NCBI RefSeq assembly: GCF_014649755.1
Contig: NZ_BMTQ01000004.1
Location: 1 to 64,000 of the forward strand
From: Streptomyces litmocidini
GTDB lineage: Bacteria > Actinomycetota > Actinomycetes > Streptomycetales > Streptomycetaceae
Direction: 5' to 3'
Length of the DNA: 64,000 bases
Shown: piece by piece, positions 1 to 7,375 of the stretch
Position numbering within the stretch: the first letter of the stretch is position 1
How the letters are laid out: every line of letters starts with the position of its first letter
Translations under genes and position numbers: made by a program
Notes under the pieces: model-generated
Seen by the model: the letters and a program-made list of their open reading frames with translations, nothing else
Database searches by the model: none
What the model was told of the DNA's origin: nothing

Positions 1-52
1 TCCACATCAACGACACGACGGCGGAGTAGTCACATGATCGGCCGGACATCTC

Positions 53-256
53 CTAGCGGCGCAGGCGGAACGCGGTATCCACGACAGTTCGGACTGCAGC
101 AAGGACTTTGGGGAGATCCCGCGGGTCGGAGGTTCGCATTGCGGTAAGGCCGAGCCAGCAGGCTACGACGGCTCGGCAGGCGACAAGGAAGGCGAGGAGC
201 CCGATGACGGCGAAGAGTGCTGCGCCGGGCGGAAGGTCTTGGATGAGTGCGAGCAT
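53..256 (-). CDS. Small single-pass membrane protein
   Basis: This 67-residue protein begins MLALIQDLPPG and has one hydrophobic segment at about residues 11 to 35, followed by a short basic cytoplasmic tail ending FRLRR. The ATG has a GGAG ribosome site five bases upstream. A stem-loop separates it from the upstream zinc-ribbon gene, so it may have its own promoter. Short membrane proteins of this form are common in Streptomyces phages and integrative plasmids, but no function is known to me. The reading frame extends further upstream, but the coding-like part starts here. Confidence 0.6.
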   Translation of the reverse strand: MLALIQDLPPGAALFAVIGLLAFLVACRAVVACWLGLTAMRTSDPRDLPKVLAAVRTVVDTAFRLRR

Positions 257-315
257 GGAGTAACTCCGTTCATGACTAAGCCCCCGAGGCACCGGGGGCG
301 GTGGATGGGTACGCG

Positions 316-346
316 AGACCCCCTGCCGAGGCTCGGTAGGGGGTCT
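316..346 (-). terminator. Stem-loop between element genes
   Basis: AGACCCCCTGCCGAG (316-330) pairs with CTCGGTAGGGGGTCT (332-346) with one G-T wobble. It lies between the gene ending at 370 and the small membrane gene. A second hairpin, GCCCCCG/CGGGGGC, occupies 280-299. Neither has a T-tract, as is usual in Streptomyces. Confidence 0.55.
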
Positions 347-369
347 TGGTCGGTCGGGTAGGTGGTCGG

Positions 370-987
370 TTACGCCGCGGCCCTCCGGTCGGCGAGCGGG
401 AGCCGCAGGATCTCGCTGTGCCCGTACTCGGTCCGGCAGCCGGGGCAGGTCTCGCCGCGGGTGTCGAGGGTGATGCGGAGGGTCTGCTGGCAGGGGCAGG
501 TGACGGCGATCCGGCGGGGCGCCTGCTCGCCGGTGACGGTGCGGCTGAGGGTGCGCCAGATCGAGGCGACTTCGTCGGCCATTTCGTCGACGGCCGGATG
601 CTGGGCCGCGGCACGGGCGAGGTTGAACCGGAGGGTCCGGCAGGCGTGGGCCAGGCGGTTGGTGACGGTGCCGGCTTCGTTGACCTCGGCGTACCCGCCT
701 TCTTCCCAATCACGGACCCAGGTCTCCAGCGGGGCGAGGATGGGGCCGCGTTCGGTCTGCATGTTGAGCACGGACAGGTTGACGGGGGCGGGTGCGGTCT
801 TGCTGCCGGAGACGGCCGGCCCGTTGCTGTTGCCGCGGGCGAGGTGCTGGTCGAGTTGGGCGAACAGGCCGGGGATGGCGCCGAGATGGACGGCTGTCCG
901 GTCCTCGCACGGGTTGCACAGGTACCTGCCGGTCTCGTGGTCGCGGAGGTCGCGGTGGCAGCGGAGGCAGGTGTCGAGGTCGTTCAC
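370..987 (-). CDS. Double zinc-ribbon phage/ICE hypothetical protein
   Basis: This 205-residue protein has an N-terminal CLRCH...CNPC cluster (about residues 6 to 26) and a C-terminal CPC...CPGC cluster (about 165 to 185), suggesting two zinc ribbons around a helical middle. The GTG start is chosen because AAGGAG lies seven bases upstream; an in-frame upstream extension has no coding look. It resembles zinc-finger proteins encoded in early regions of actinophages. Nucleic-acid binding is an inference from the cysteine clusters only. Confidence 0.7.
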   Translation of the reverse strand: MNDLDTCLRCHRDLRDHETGRYLCNPCEDRTAVHLGAIPGLFAQLDQHLARGNSNGPAVSGSKTAPAPVNLSVLNMQTERGPILAPLETWVRDWEEGGYAEVNEAGTVTNRLAHACRTLRFNLARAAAQHPAVDEMADEVASIWRTLSRTVTGEQAPRRIAVTCPCQQTLRITLDTRGETCPGCRTEYGHSEILRLPLADRRAAA

Positions 988-1148
988 GGCGGTCTCCTTG
1001 CGGCTGTACGGGCGGGGCAGTTGGGCGATCGGCGGGGCCGTGCGCCTCGCTGACGCTCTCGACACCCGGCTTCCCGGAGTGCACCAGGCGGGAGTTCGGG
1101 CGCGAGAGGGGCCTTCAGGGGCTTTCTCGGGCCTGTTCTGCTCTAGCT

Positions 1149-1481
1149 CTAGGTGCGGGCTCGCTTCTTCATGGCCTGCTTGTGGGCTTGTTCGCCGATC
1201 CAGCAGGGCTTGCACTGCTTCGGGTCTTCGCCGCGGCGGCGGTGGGCTTCGTAGCCGGCGTGGTCACCGTGGCGCCGGGGCCGGCCGTCAAGGATCCCGG
1301 CCCGGCAGGCGAGGAAGACGGCATGGGCGATGCTCCGGGCGCCGAGCTTTTGGATCGCGCGATGCCCGTAGCCGCGCACGGTGATCTCTGCGATGCCCCA
1401 CTGACAGGCGAGGTCGCGGTACGAGGAGCCGTCGGCCGCAGCGAGTACCACTGCCCTCTCGCGTTCGGTGAGTTGGACCAT
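1149..1481 (-). CDS. LuxR-type HTH protein with C-terminal CxxC tail
   Basis: This 110-residue protein opens with LTERERAVVLAAADG and continues as a GerE/LuxR-type helix-turn-helix to about residue 58. The C-terminal part (GDHAGYEAHRRRGEDPKQCKPC) is the short His/Gly/CxxC motif often attached to actinophage DNA-binding proteins. No receiver domain is present. The ATG overlaps the stop codon of the preceding 60-residue gene by one base (TGATG), with GGAG upstream, so the two are probably translated together. A regulator of element genes is the likely role. Confidence 0.7.
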   Translation of the reverse strand: MVQLTERERAVVLAAADGSSYRDLACQWGIAEITVRGYGHRAIQKLGARSIAHAVFLACRAGILDGRPRRHGDHAGYEAHRRRGEDPKQCKPCWIGEQAHKQAMKKRART

Positions 1482-1663
1482 CAGATGCTCCGGATGACGT
1501 TGACGACGGGCCGGTGGGTGGGTATCTGCGGTCTGGTGCAGGGCCGGCCGTGGTCGGCGGGCACGGTTTTCGCCCAGCGGCGGCGCCGGCGGCGGGCTCC
1601 GGCCTTCGCGTCGGCTTCCTGTTCCCAGCCGTCGTGCCAAAGGGGTTCTTGGATCGTGGTCAC
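1481..1663 (-). CDS. Small Arg-rich protein
   Basis: This 60-residue protein starts MTTIQEPLWHDGWEQEAD and has a run of arginines at about residues 24 to 30. GGAGCC precedes the ATG and the stop overlaps the LuxR-type gene start by one base. I do not recognise a family. The operon position and ribosome site support it as real. Confidence 0.5.
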   Translation of the reverse strand: MTTIQEPLWHDGWEQEADAKAGARRRRRRWAKTVPADHGRPCTRPQIPTHRPVVNVIRSI

Positions 1664-1681
1664 GGTGGCTCCTGTGGTGCG

Positions 1682-1705
1682 GGGCGCCCCGGGGGTGGGG
1701 CGCCC
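1682..1705 (-). terminator. G+C-rich stem-loop
   Basis: GGGCGCCCC (1682-1690) pairs perfectly with GGGGCGCCC (1697-1705) around a 6-base loop. It lies between two leftward genes and could attenuate or terminate transcription. Confidence 0.5.
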
Positions 1706-1735
1706 GTGTCTGGGGGTTGTGCGGGGGTCTGCCGG

Positions 1736-2233
1736 TCAGCTGGGGTCGAGGGCGGCACGGGCGGCGGCGAGCCGGGTGCAGTGGTCGCAGGGGCTGTCGG
1801 GGTGGATGTACAGGTGGCCGTGGTTGTCGCGGTCGAGGAGGTACTGAAGGTGGCCTTTCAGGGCGTCCCGTTCGGCTTCGGCTTGGTCGCGCTGGCGGCG
1901 GAGGGCTTGGAGGATGCCGGCGTTCTCGGCGAGCTCGGCCTCGGCCCATTCGGCACGCTCGGTCTCCCTGATCAAGGAGTCGAGCACCCGCGCGCAGGAC
2001 AGGCACGTCGTCATCCAGTTGATCGTGTTCTCGTACTCGGCGAACGCGTCCAGCTCGCGCTTCAGCTCGGCGAGGACGGCGTCGGCATGGGCGTACCAGG
2101 CGCTGCGGGCGTGCTCCCATTCGTGGCCCTTGGCGATGAAGGCCTTGGATCCGGCGTGTCCGGCGAGGGCTTCGGCGACGCGTCGACGGAGGGCGGCCGT
2201 GTGCCGGGGCTGGGCGGGCTCGGGCTGGGTCAC
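1736..2233 (-). CDS. Phage hypothetical protein with coiled coil
   Basis: This 165-residue protein has a GTG start inside a GTGA overlap with the upstream gene and GGGGAG as ribosome site. Residues about 14 to 48 ([11 protein letters not shown]...[12 protein letters not shown]) match a module also seen at the N terminus of the gene at 3117-4088. A long charged helix follows (about 85 to 135), then CDHC near the end. It begins VTQPEP, like its upstream neighbours. The function is unknown. Confidence 0.7.
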   Translation of the reverse strand: MTQPEPAQPRHTAALRRRVAEALAGHAGSKAFIAKGHEWEHARSAWYAHADAVLAELKRELDAFAEYENTINWMTTCLSCARVLDSLIRETERAEWAEAELAENAGILQALRRQRDQAEAERDALKGHLQYLLDRDNHGHLYIHPDSPCDHCTRLAAARAALDPS

Positions 2234-2244
2234 AGGTACTCCCC
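2222..2244 (-). repeat. Duplicated gene-junction sequence, copy 1
   Basis: This 23-bp sequence recurs exactly at 2545-2567. On the coding strand it contains the ribosome site GGGGAG, the end of one gene (GEYL) and the overlapping GTGA start of the next (VTQP). Confidence 0.8.
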
Positions 2245-2556
2245 AGGGGCGAGGGTGTAGACGGGCCGACTGTTGGCGTGCTGAAGGTCGTCGCCGAGGT
2301 CGGCCGGATTGTCGGGCCACAGGGTGGGCTGCGAGTAGGAAGTCTGTGTGTCCTTCTGAACTGACGGCTTCGAGGGCCAGGCGGTGTTGTAGAAGTCCCA
2401 GCTCATGCGCTTGCCAGTCGGGCATCGATGTGCCAGCCACGTCCCGATCTCCAGCGAGGTGGCGCACCCGGGGCAGTTCTTGGCGTGCTCGACGAACTTG
2501 TCGTGGGCTTTGCGAACGGCCTCCAGGCGTTCGTCGGCGGGGCTGGGCTGGGTCAC
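2230..2556 (-). CDS. Phage hypothetical protein
   Basis: This 108-residue protein contains a CPGC pair near residue 29 and ends APGEYL. It overlaps both neighbours by four bases (GTGA). Residues 1 to 35 ([22 protein letters not shown]) look helical with a possible half zinc site. The start and end sequences are shared with neighbouring genes through duplicated junctions. I do not recognise a function. Confidence 0.65.
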   Translation of the reverse strand: MTQPSPADERLEAVRKAHDKFVEHAKNCPGCATSLEIGTWLAHRCPTGKRMSWDFYNTAWPSKPSVQKDTQTSYSQPTLWPDNPADLGDDLQHANSRPVYTLAPGEYL

Positions 2557-2567
2557 AGGTACTCCCC
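2545..2567 (-). repeat. Duplicated gene-junction sequence, copy 2
   Basis: Exact copy of 2222-2244 carrying the same ribosome site and GTGA stop/start overlap. Confidence 0.8.
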
Positions 2568-2669
2568 GGTCTCGATCTCGGTGACGGGCCGCTCGGGGTG
2601 CTGGTCGTCGGCGTGGGCGTAGGGGTTGCCGGTCGTGTCCGGCTCGCTGCCGGGCGCGGGCTGGGTCAT
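2553..2669 (-). CDS. 38-residue operon peptide
   Basis: The frame encodes [20 protein letters not shown] and ends ETGEYL. It overlaps the upstream gene by ATGA and the downstream gene by GTGA. It is Pro/Asp-rich with no fold prediction. It may mainly act as a translational link, but its start and end motifs match those of its neighbours, which supports translation. Confidence 0.5.
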   Translation of the reverse strand: MTQPAPGSEPDTTGNPYAHADDQHPERPVTEIETGEYL

Positions 2670-2869
2670 CGGCCGGCCTTCCGGGCGAGGGCCCGCTCGC
2701 AGGCGGAGCAGGTGACGGCGGTGGCGTCAGGGAGCCACTGGTGGGGGGCCTCGGGGTCGAGCCAGATGAGGCAGGCGGTGTTGTGGCCGCCGGCGCGGAT
2801 GGGGCGGGCGGCGTGGACCGGGTCGGTGTCGGCGTGCTTGGCGCGGAGCGGGTGAGCGGGGTGGGTCAT
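2666..2869 (-). CDS. Small CxxC phage protein
   Basis: This 67-residue protein starts MTHPAHPLRAKHADTD and has a CSAC motif near residue 55 plus a cysteine near residue 34. Four-base ATGA overlaps join it to both neighbours. The pattern HNTACLIWLDP...TCSAC suggests a single small zinc site. The function is unknown. Confidence 0.6.
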   Translation of the reverse strand: MTHPAHPLRAKHADTDPVHAARPIRAGGHNTACLIWLDPEAPHQWLPDATAVTCSACERALARKAGR

Positions 2870-2884
2870 CGGGTCTCGTCCTCC
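2864..2884 (-). repeat. Second type of duplicated junction, copy 1
   Basis: This 21-bp sequence is identical to 3115-3135. On the coding strand it reads GGAGGACGAGACCCGATGA and on: ribosome site, the EDETR ending and the ATGA overlap. Confidence 0.8.
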
Positions 2885-3120
2885 AGGAAGACGGCCGCCA
2901 TCTCGCGCGCTGCGTCGTGGCTGGCGGTGGACTGGATCAGGCGGGCGGTGTACTCGGCGAGTCGGACGGGCTCGCTGCTGGTGGTGGTGTCGGGGCTCCG
3001 TTCCAGGGCCTTCACGTAGAGGTCCCAGCTTTCCGCGATGTGGCGGGCGTCTCGGAGGATGGCGTCGTGGTCGCTGGCGAGGCGGCGGGTGATGAAGCCG
3101 CGGGTCAGGTCGTCGGTCAT
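2866..3120 (-). CDS. Small helical phage protein
   Basis: This 84-residue protein (MTDDLTRGFITRRLASDHDA, ending LEDETR) is predicted all-helical and charged. It is linked by ATGA overlaps to both neighbours. No family is recognised. Confidence 0.6.
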   Translation of the reverse strand: MTDDLTRGFITRRLASDHDAILRDARHIAESWDLYVKALERSPDTTTSSEPVRLAEYTARLIQSTASHDAAREMAAVFLEDETR

Positions 3121-3135
3121 CGGGTCTCGTCCTCC
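3115..3135 (-). repeat. Second type of duplicated junction, copy 2
   Basis: Exact copy of 2864-2884 at the end of the 323-residue gene. It again encodes EDETR and carries the next ribosome site and ATGA overlap. Confidence 0.8.
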
Positions 3136-4088
3136 TCGACGGTCCAGGTGGTCGTCTCGCGGACGAGGCGGCGCTGTGGCGGGGTGTCGGTGCCCCAGCG
3201 GGGCGAGTAGGTCGGGACGGCGTCGAGGCGTTCGGCGGCACGGTCGCGGTCGGAGAACGCGACGCCGGGGGCCCACTCCTTGGCCAGCGGGTCGTAGATC
3301 TCGACGCGCCACTGCTCGCGCGGGGGCCGGGCCTGGTCGTTGGCCGGCTGGGCGGCGTCCAGCCCGGCGGCGGGGGTGGCGCGGGTGCTCGCGGCACCCT
3401 GCTGCGGGAAGCAGACGCTGTACCCGCCCGGGACATGGACCCAGATCGAGTACCAGTTGCTGTGCTCCTGAATGAACGGGTGCCCCCGGTCTTCGATCTC
3501 CAGACCGCAGTGCGCGCACCGGGTTTCCTTGTAGGGCCCGGCGAGGTCGTCGCGCAGCGCGGCGGCCCGGTCGGCGTCGAGCCCCAGCCAGTACGGCTCC
3601 CGGTCCGGCCCGGAGAGGCAGACGGTGACGGTGTCGTCGTCGCCGTGGAGGACGTCGCCGAGGCCCCAGCGGAGCTGCACCGGGTCGTCGGCGGTGGTCG
3701 GGTCCGGCACGCTGGCGGTCCGCTCGGGGTTGGCGAGGCAGGTGCCCGGGTCGATGCCGTCGCAGTTGCCGCAGGAGTGCGCGGCGGCCGGGTGCTCGGT
3801 GGCCATGTGCCGGATGAACTGCTCGGCCTCCTCGGGGGTGGGTCCGTGGCGTCCGTCGGCGTGCCACGGGGCCTTGTCCGGCTGCTGTCCGGTCTGGCGG
3901 GCGGCGGCCCGGATCCCGGCGGCGGCAAGGACGGCCAGTACGGCCACGGCTTGCCTGCGGTAGCGGTCGGTCGTGGGCGTCGACAGGCTGCTGAAGTTGG
4001 CTGCTGCCCACTCCCAGCCGTCGGAGCGGGCCAGAGTCTCGGCGACCCGATCACGGAGCGCGAGTTGGTCGGCGGGCTGGTCGGTCAT
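3117..4088 (-). CDS. Large phage hypothetical protein
   Basis: This 323-residue protein starts at an ATG with AAGGAG upstream. Residues about 9 to 55 share the LRDRVAETLA...AVLAVLAAAG module with the gene at 1736-2233. The middle has scattered cysteines, including HSCGNC (about 104) and RCAHCGLE (about 191), consistent with a zinc site. The C-terminal third (WRVEIYDPLAKEW) resembles a small beta domain often seen in Streptomyces element proteins. It heads a six-gene overlapping block. The function is unknown. Confidence 0.7.
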   Translation of the reverse strand: MTDQPADQLALRDRVAETLARSDGWEWAAANFSSLSTPTTDRYRRQAVAVLAVLAAAGIRAAARQTGQQPDKAPWHADGRHGPTPEEAEQFIRHMATEHPAAAHSCGNCDGIDPGTCLANPERTASVPDPTTADDPVQLRWGLGDVLHGDDDTVTVCLSGPDREPYWLGLDADRAAALRDDLAGPYKETRCAHCGLEIEDRGHPFIQEHSNWYSIWVHVPGGYSVCFPQQGAASTRATPAAGLDAAQPANDQARPPREQWRVEIYDPLAKEWAPGVAFSDRDRAAERLDAVPTYSPRWGTDTPPQRRLVRETTTWTVEEDETR

Positions 4089-4108
4089 GCGGTGGCTCCT
4101 TGGGGTGG

Positions 4109-4133
4109 GCCGGGCCGTGGCGTGCGGCCCGGC
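4109..4133 (-). terminator. Stem-loop upstream of the overlapping block
   Basis: GCCGGGCCG (4109-4117) pairs perfectly with CGGCCCGGC (4125-4133) around a 7-base loop, between two leftward genes. Confidence 0.5.
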
Positions 4134-4165
4134 AGACAGCGGCGGGGATCAGGCGGACGGCGTGT

Positions 4166-4447
4166 TCAGATCCGGCTGGGGTGGGACGCGATGTCGGCGT
4201 CGGCCATCGCGGCCAGGCACTCGGCCTCCAGCTCCTCGTAGCTCTTGCTCGGGGCCTGGCTGGCGCGCTTGCGGAGCACGTAGGCCTGCTCGTCCTCGGC
4301 GGTCGGCGCCTCGATGCGCAGGGCGTGGAGGACGGCGGCGAGGACGGTGCCGGGGTCGGCGTCGGGTTCGCCGGTGGCGCTTTCGATGGCGTGCCAGGCG
4401 CGGTCGTGCTCGGTGACGGTGAGCTTGCGGACGGGCTGATCGGCCAT
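4166..4447 (-). CDS. Phage hypothetical protein
   Basis: This 93-residue protein starts MADQPVRKLTVTEHDRAWHA. It is mostly helical with an acidic middle. AAGGAG sits eight bases before this ATG, which is preferred over an in-frame ATG 60 bases further up. Stem-loops flank it on both sides, so it may be transcribed alone. The function is unknown. Confidence 0.65.
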   Translation of the reverse strand: MADQPVRKLTVTEHDRAWHAIESATGEPDADPGTVLAAVLHALRIEAPTAEDEQAYVLRKRASQAPSKSYEELEAECLAAMADADIASHPSRI

Positions 4448-4483
4448 GGGTGTTGCTCCTTCGGTGGGTAGGGTCTGACCGAG

Positions 4484-4518
4484 GGCCGCCCCGCTTGTTT
4501 CCGGCATGCGGGGCGGCC
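4484..4518 (-). terminator. Stem-loop
   Basis: GGCCGCCCCGC (4484-4494) pairs perfectly with GCGGGGCGGCC (4508-4518) around a 13-base loop, between leftward genes. Confidence 0.55.
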
Positions 4519-4527
4519 TGCGGCATG

Positions 4528-4824
4528 TCAGGCGGAACGGGGCGTGTCGCGGCGCTCGACGATCCAGCCGCGGCCGCCGTCACGCCCGCGCTCCTCGCCG
4601 AACGGGGGCCGGTAGCGGAGGCGGTAGGTGTGGTGGTCCTCGGCCGGGTCGAGGACGGTGATGCCGGTGGTGCCGAGCTGCTCGGCGAACTGGTCCTCGA
4701 GGCCGAGGAGTGGGTTGGCGCCCCATTCGGTGAGCCCGTTGAGGGCGTCGGCGAGGTTCTGCCAGCGGGCGTATTCGATGGCGTCGTACATGCGGGCGAT
4801 GGTCGGGTCGTCGTGGTCGGGCAC
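4528..4824 (-). CDS. Phage hypothetical protein
   Basis: This 98-residue protein begins at a GTG with TAGGAG upstream. It reads VPDHDDPTIARMYDAIEYAR and ends in a beta-rich segment (HTYRLRYRPPFGEE). No motif is recognised. Ribosome site and high third-position G+C support coding. Confidence 0.6.
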   Translation of the reverse strand: MPDHDDPTIARMYDAIEYARWQNLADALNGLTEWGANPLLGLEDQFAEQLGTTGITVLDPAEDHHTYRLRYRPPFGEERGRDGGRGWIVERRDTPRSA

Positions 4825-4872
4825 GGGGTTCTCCTAGGCGGGGTGGTAGTCGTCGGTGATGCCGAGGGCGGC

Positions 4873-5121
4873 TCAGGCGGCGAGGGCTTCGAGGAGTCGG
4901 GCCCGGTTGGCGGCCTGCTGTGCGGGCGAGGTCGGCATTCGCTCGGGCCGGTAGTCGCGGACCTGGCCGGTCGGGACTTCCTCGGCGTACAGGCGGTCGA
5001 GGGCGGCGAGGGCCCGCCGGGTCTCGTTGGCGGTGCCGCGGCCGCAGCCGAGGCGGCGGGCGATGGAGGCGTCTGTGTGGCCGGCGGTCACGAGGTCGGC
5101 GATGTCGGTGCGGATCTTCAC
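4873..5121 (-). CDS. Small HTH protein
   Basis: This 82-residue protein contains a helix-turn-helix at about residues 16 to 38 (HTDASIARRLGCGRGTANETRRAL), like the homeodomain-type HTH of small phage regulators. It overlaps the upstream zinc-finger gene by ATGA. A DNA-binding role in element regulation is likely; the target is unknown. Confidence 0.65.
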   Translation of the reverse strand: MKIRTDIADLVTAGHTDASIARRLGCGRGTANETRRALAALDRLYAEEVPTGQVRDYRPERMPTSPAQQAANRARLLEALAA

Positions 5122-5426
5122 GCGGCCATCTCCTCTGCTTCGAGGTAGCGGCGGGCGTGGACCTGGTCGGGGAGCGGGATGCCGTCGGTGTGGCAGGGGG
5201 TTCCGGGGGCGACCTGGCAGTGGGGGCAGCAGGCGGTGGTCTCGGCCCAGACGGTGCGGCGGGCGGGGTGGATGTCGGGGAGGGTGCGGCCGCTGGACTT
5301 GACGCGGCAGGGGCGGTGGGCGGCGGCTTCGCAGTGGGGGCAGGCGACGGAGCGGGCGGGGTGCTGGCCGGCGCGCATGAAGTGGCGGATGCTGTCGGGC
5401 ATCGGAGCGTTGGGGCGGATGGTCAT
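5118..5426 (-). CDS. Phage zinc-finger DNA-binding protein
   Basis: This 102-residue protein has two tandem copies of a finger of the form CPHC...PC...G..LPD.H..RR: first at about residues 29 to 57, then at about 67 to 93. This repeated pattern is typical of a zinc-finger domain found in many Streptomyces phage and chromosomal proteins. It overlaps the following HTH gene by four bases. Both are probably co-translated DNA-binding proteins. Confidence 0.75.
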   Translation of the reverse strand: MTIRPNAPMPDSIRHFMRAGQHPARSVACPHCEAAAHRPCRVKSSGRTLPDIHPARRTVWAETTACCPHCQVAPGTPCHTDGIPLPDQVHARRYLEAEEMAA

Positions 5427-5437
5427 GACGGGTCCTT

Positions 5438-5761
5438 TCAGGCGAGGGCTTGGCAGCTGGGGCAGCCGCAGGTCTGGTTGGGGTCTTCGCGTTCGGGGTG
5501 GTCGGCGGTGATGAGCCAGCGGCGGTAGTCGTCGAGGGCGGCGGTCCAGGCGCTGGCGGGGTACTGGACGGTCGGGGGCGTCGCGGGGGCTATCCCGGTG
5601 GGCCAGGCGCCGGGCGGGCGCCCTGTTGGCCTTCTGGGGGCCGGGACGGAGGGCTGGGCGCGTTGGGCTCGGCCAGCCCGGAGTTGTTCGCGGAGGAAGC
5701 TGGACAGGTCGCCCTCGCGGCGCATGGCCGCGATGTCCTCGGTGCTGAAGTCGTCACTCAT
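5438..5761 (-). CDS. Phage hypothetical protein downstream of the helicase loader
   Basis: This 107-residue protein begins MSDDFSTEDIAAMRREGDLS. It has a Pro/Arg-rich middle and a C-terminal CGCPSC motif. The ATG overlaps the stop of the DnaC-like gene by ATGA, so production is tied to it. The N-terminal acidic helix followed by a zinc-like tail might suit a replication accessory protein, which is an inference from position alone. Confidence 0.6.
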   Translation of the reverse strand: MSDDFSTEDIAAMRREGDLSSFLREQLRAGRAQRAQPSVPAPRRPTGRPPGAWPTGIAPATPPTVQYPASAWTAALDDYRRWLITADHPEREDPNQTCGCPSCQALA

Positions 5762-6477
5762 GCGGCGCCTCGCCGCCGGTCGAAGCCGTTCATGGGCACG
5801 ACGGTCGTCATCTGCGACAGGCGGGAGGTGATCCGCTGGCCGAGCTGGTCGTTGAGGTCGGGACCGTTCTCGTCGCGGGCCGGGAGGTTGCTGGTGATGA
5901 TCAGCGGAAGGCACTCGTTGTAGCGGTAGTTCAGGAGCCGATAGGTGGCTTCCTCGGTGAACTCGCTGATCTTCTCGGTGCCGAGGTCATCGATGAGCAG
6001 CAGCGGGATGCGCATGAGCCGCTTCACCTCGTACTCGGGCCCCTGCTCGCTGCCGCCGGGCCGCATGAGGGCGTACATGTCGGGGGCGGTGAGGGCGAGT
6101 ACCTCGTAGCGTTCGGGCCCGGCTTCGGCGATGTGTCGGAGGGCGCCGTAGGCCTGATGGGTTTTGCCGGTGCCGAACGAGCCGGTGAGAAACAGGAAGC
6201 CGGCCTTGCGGGGGTCGGCGGCGACCTGGTCAGCCCAGGCGGTGACCTGCGGGTGGGTGGCGGTGGCGTTCTGGTAGCGGAAGGGGGTGGCGGTGGTCCA
6301 GCGCTGCAGGGCCCAGTCGGCCCGGCGGCGGCGGTGGTACTCGGGGTGGCCGGGCTCGTCGGGAGTGGGGGCGTTGTCGACGGGGCCGGGTTCGACAGCG
6401 GCCAGGCCGCGGGCTTCGAGGCGGGCCTGCAGTCGGGCGATGAGGTTCTCGCCGCCGAGGCGCTGCGGTTCGAGCAT
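5758..6477 (-). CDS. DnaC/IstB-like helicase loader ATPase
   Basis: This 239-residue AAA+ protein has Walker A GSFGTGKT at residues 99-106 and Walker B LLLIDDLGTE near 155, then IITSNLP (sensor 1) and an arginine-rich end. This is the DnaC/IstB/DnaI type that loads the replicative helicase at phage origins. The start is an ATG three bases after the stop of the initiator-like gene. An upstream extension in the same frame is dismissed because it overlaps that gene fully. With the iteron-bearing neighbour it forms a replication module. Confidence 0.85.
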   Translation of the reverse strand: MLEPQRLGGENLIARLQARLEARGLAAVEPGPVDNAPTPDEPGHPEYHRRRRADWALQRWTTATPFRYQNATATHPQVTAWADQVAADPRKAGFLFLTGSFGTGKTHQAYGALRHIAEAGPERYEVLALTAPDMYALMRPGGSEQGPEYEVKRLMRIPLLLIDDLGTEKISEFTEEATYRLLNYRYNECLPLIITSNLPARDENGPDLNDQLGQRITSRLSQMTTVVPMNGFDRRRGAA

Positions 6478-6479
6478 GG

Positions 6480-7340
6480 TCAGAATCCGTTCGCGTAGGC
6501 GTCGGGCGTGGTGGTGGCCTGGAAGGGCTGGTGCTGCTTGCCGCCGACGGCATGGAGGCGGGGCTTGCCCGCGGGCGGCTCGGGTGCGTACTTGTCCTCG
6601 TAGCCGCGGGCCTTGAGCCAGTTGGCGGAGAACTTGATGTAGCGCCATTCCTCGCCCGCCTTCTCGCGCCCGTAGGCGACGGCGGCTGCGGTGATGTGCT
6701 TGGGGTCGACGCCGGCCATGACGGCAGCGGTCCACTGCTCGAGGGTCTTCTCGTAGTCCTTGCTCTTCGGGTAGAGCGCCCAGAAGCGGCCGAACTCGAG
6801 CTTGTCCTCGCTGCTGATCTCGCGAGCCGGGGCGGCAGAAGAAGCTTCTTCTTCTTCATGGTTCCCCTGGTATTGGTTATGGGGTCCGGTTTCCGGACCA
6901 CTAGGGGTCCGGTTTTCGGACCCCTGGGGTCCGTTTTTCGGACCACTAGCGGATTTGCTAGGGGTCTCGTTTCCGGACCCCTGCTCGCCCTCAGGGGTCC
7001 GGTTTCCGGATCCCTGGAACGGCTCCAGGGGTCCGGTTTTCGTACCCCTAGAGCCGCCCTCGGGTCGCACGTAGCCGACAGCTCCGGGGAGCCGGTAGAG
7101 CGCTGCGCGCGTTCCTTGGTGCGGTTCGAGCAGCTGCAGTTCGCCGCTTTTCAGCAGCGCGTCGACGGCAGCCACGACGGAAGAGCGCGCGGCGTTGGAG
7201 AAGCGGACGAGGTCCGTCGTGCTCGCGCGGACCGTGCAGTCTTCGGTCGTGATCCAGTTGGCGCAGGCGAGCATCACGTGACGGCCTGCACCCTTTGACC
7301 GGGAGTGGTTCCACACCCAGTACATGGCGTCCAAGGTCAT
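6480..7340 (-). CDS. Replication initiator-like protein (DnaD/O-protein type)
   Basis: The 286-residue protein has an N-terminal winged-helix region (about residues 1 to 90: TLDAMYWVWNHSRSKGAGRHVMLA...ALLKSGELQLL). A Gly/Pro/Asn-rich linker (about 95 to 160) follows, then an acidic stretch and a C-terminal helical domain with the FWALYPKSKDYEKTLEQW signature seen in phage replication proteins. The linker repeats GSxNxTP because six hairpin repeats sit in its DNA. By analogy with lambda O, where iterons lie inside the initiator gene, it probably binds these repeats and recruits the adjacent loader. Confidence 0.75.
   Translation of the reverse strand: MTLDAMYWVWNHSRSKGAGRHVMLACANWITTEDCTVRASTTDLVRFSNAARSSVVAAVDALLKSGELQLLEPHQGTRAALYRLPGAVGYVRPEGGSRGTKTGPLEPFQGSGNRTPEGEQGSGNETPSKSASGPKNGPQGSENRTPSGPETGPHNQYQGNHEEEEASSAAPAREISSEDKLEFGRFWALYPKSKDYEKTLEQWTAAVMAGVDPKHITAAAVAYGREKAGEEWRYIKFSANWLKARGYEDKYAPEPPAGKPRLHAVGGKQHQPFQATTTPDAYANGF
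6881..7048. repeat. Six palindromic iterons; candidate replication origin
   Basis: Six 21-bp units of the form GGGGTCCG-GTTTT-CGGACCCC (arms 8, imperfect) start at 6881, 6904, 6926, 6961, 6994 and 7028. Spacings are 23, 22, 35, 33 and 34 bp, close to two and three helical turns. They are imperfect palindromes, lie inside the initiator-like gene, and are next to a helicase-loader gene. Deviations (for example GGGGTCTCG in unit 4, GTACCCC in unit 6) are few. This arrangement suggests an origin rather than random codon choice. Confidence 0.75.
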
Positions 7341-7375
7341 CGGCTTCTCTTCCTCGCGAGACAGGGGTGGGTGGT

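Noticed and set aside
6881..7048. CRISPR-like array
   Set aside because: Repeats are palindromic, spaced only 1-14 bp apart, lie in a coding frame and have no cas genes nearby.
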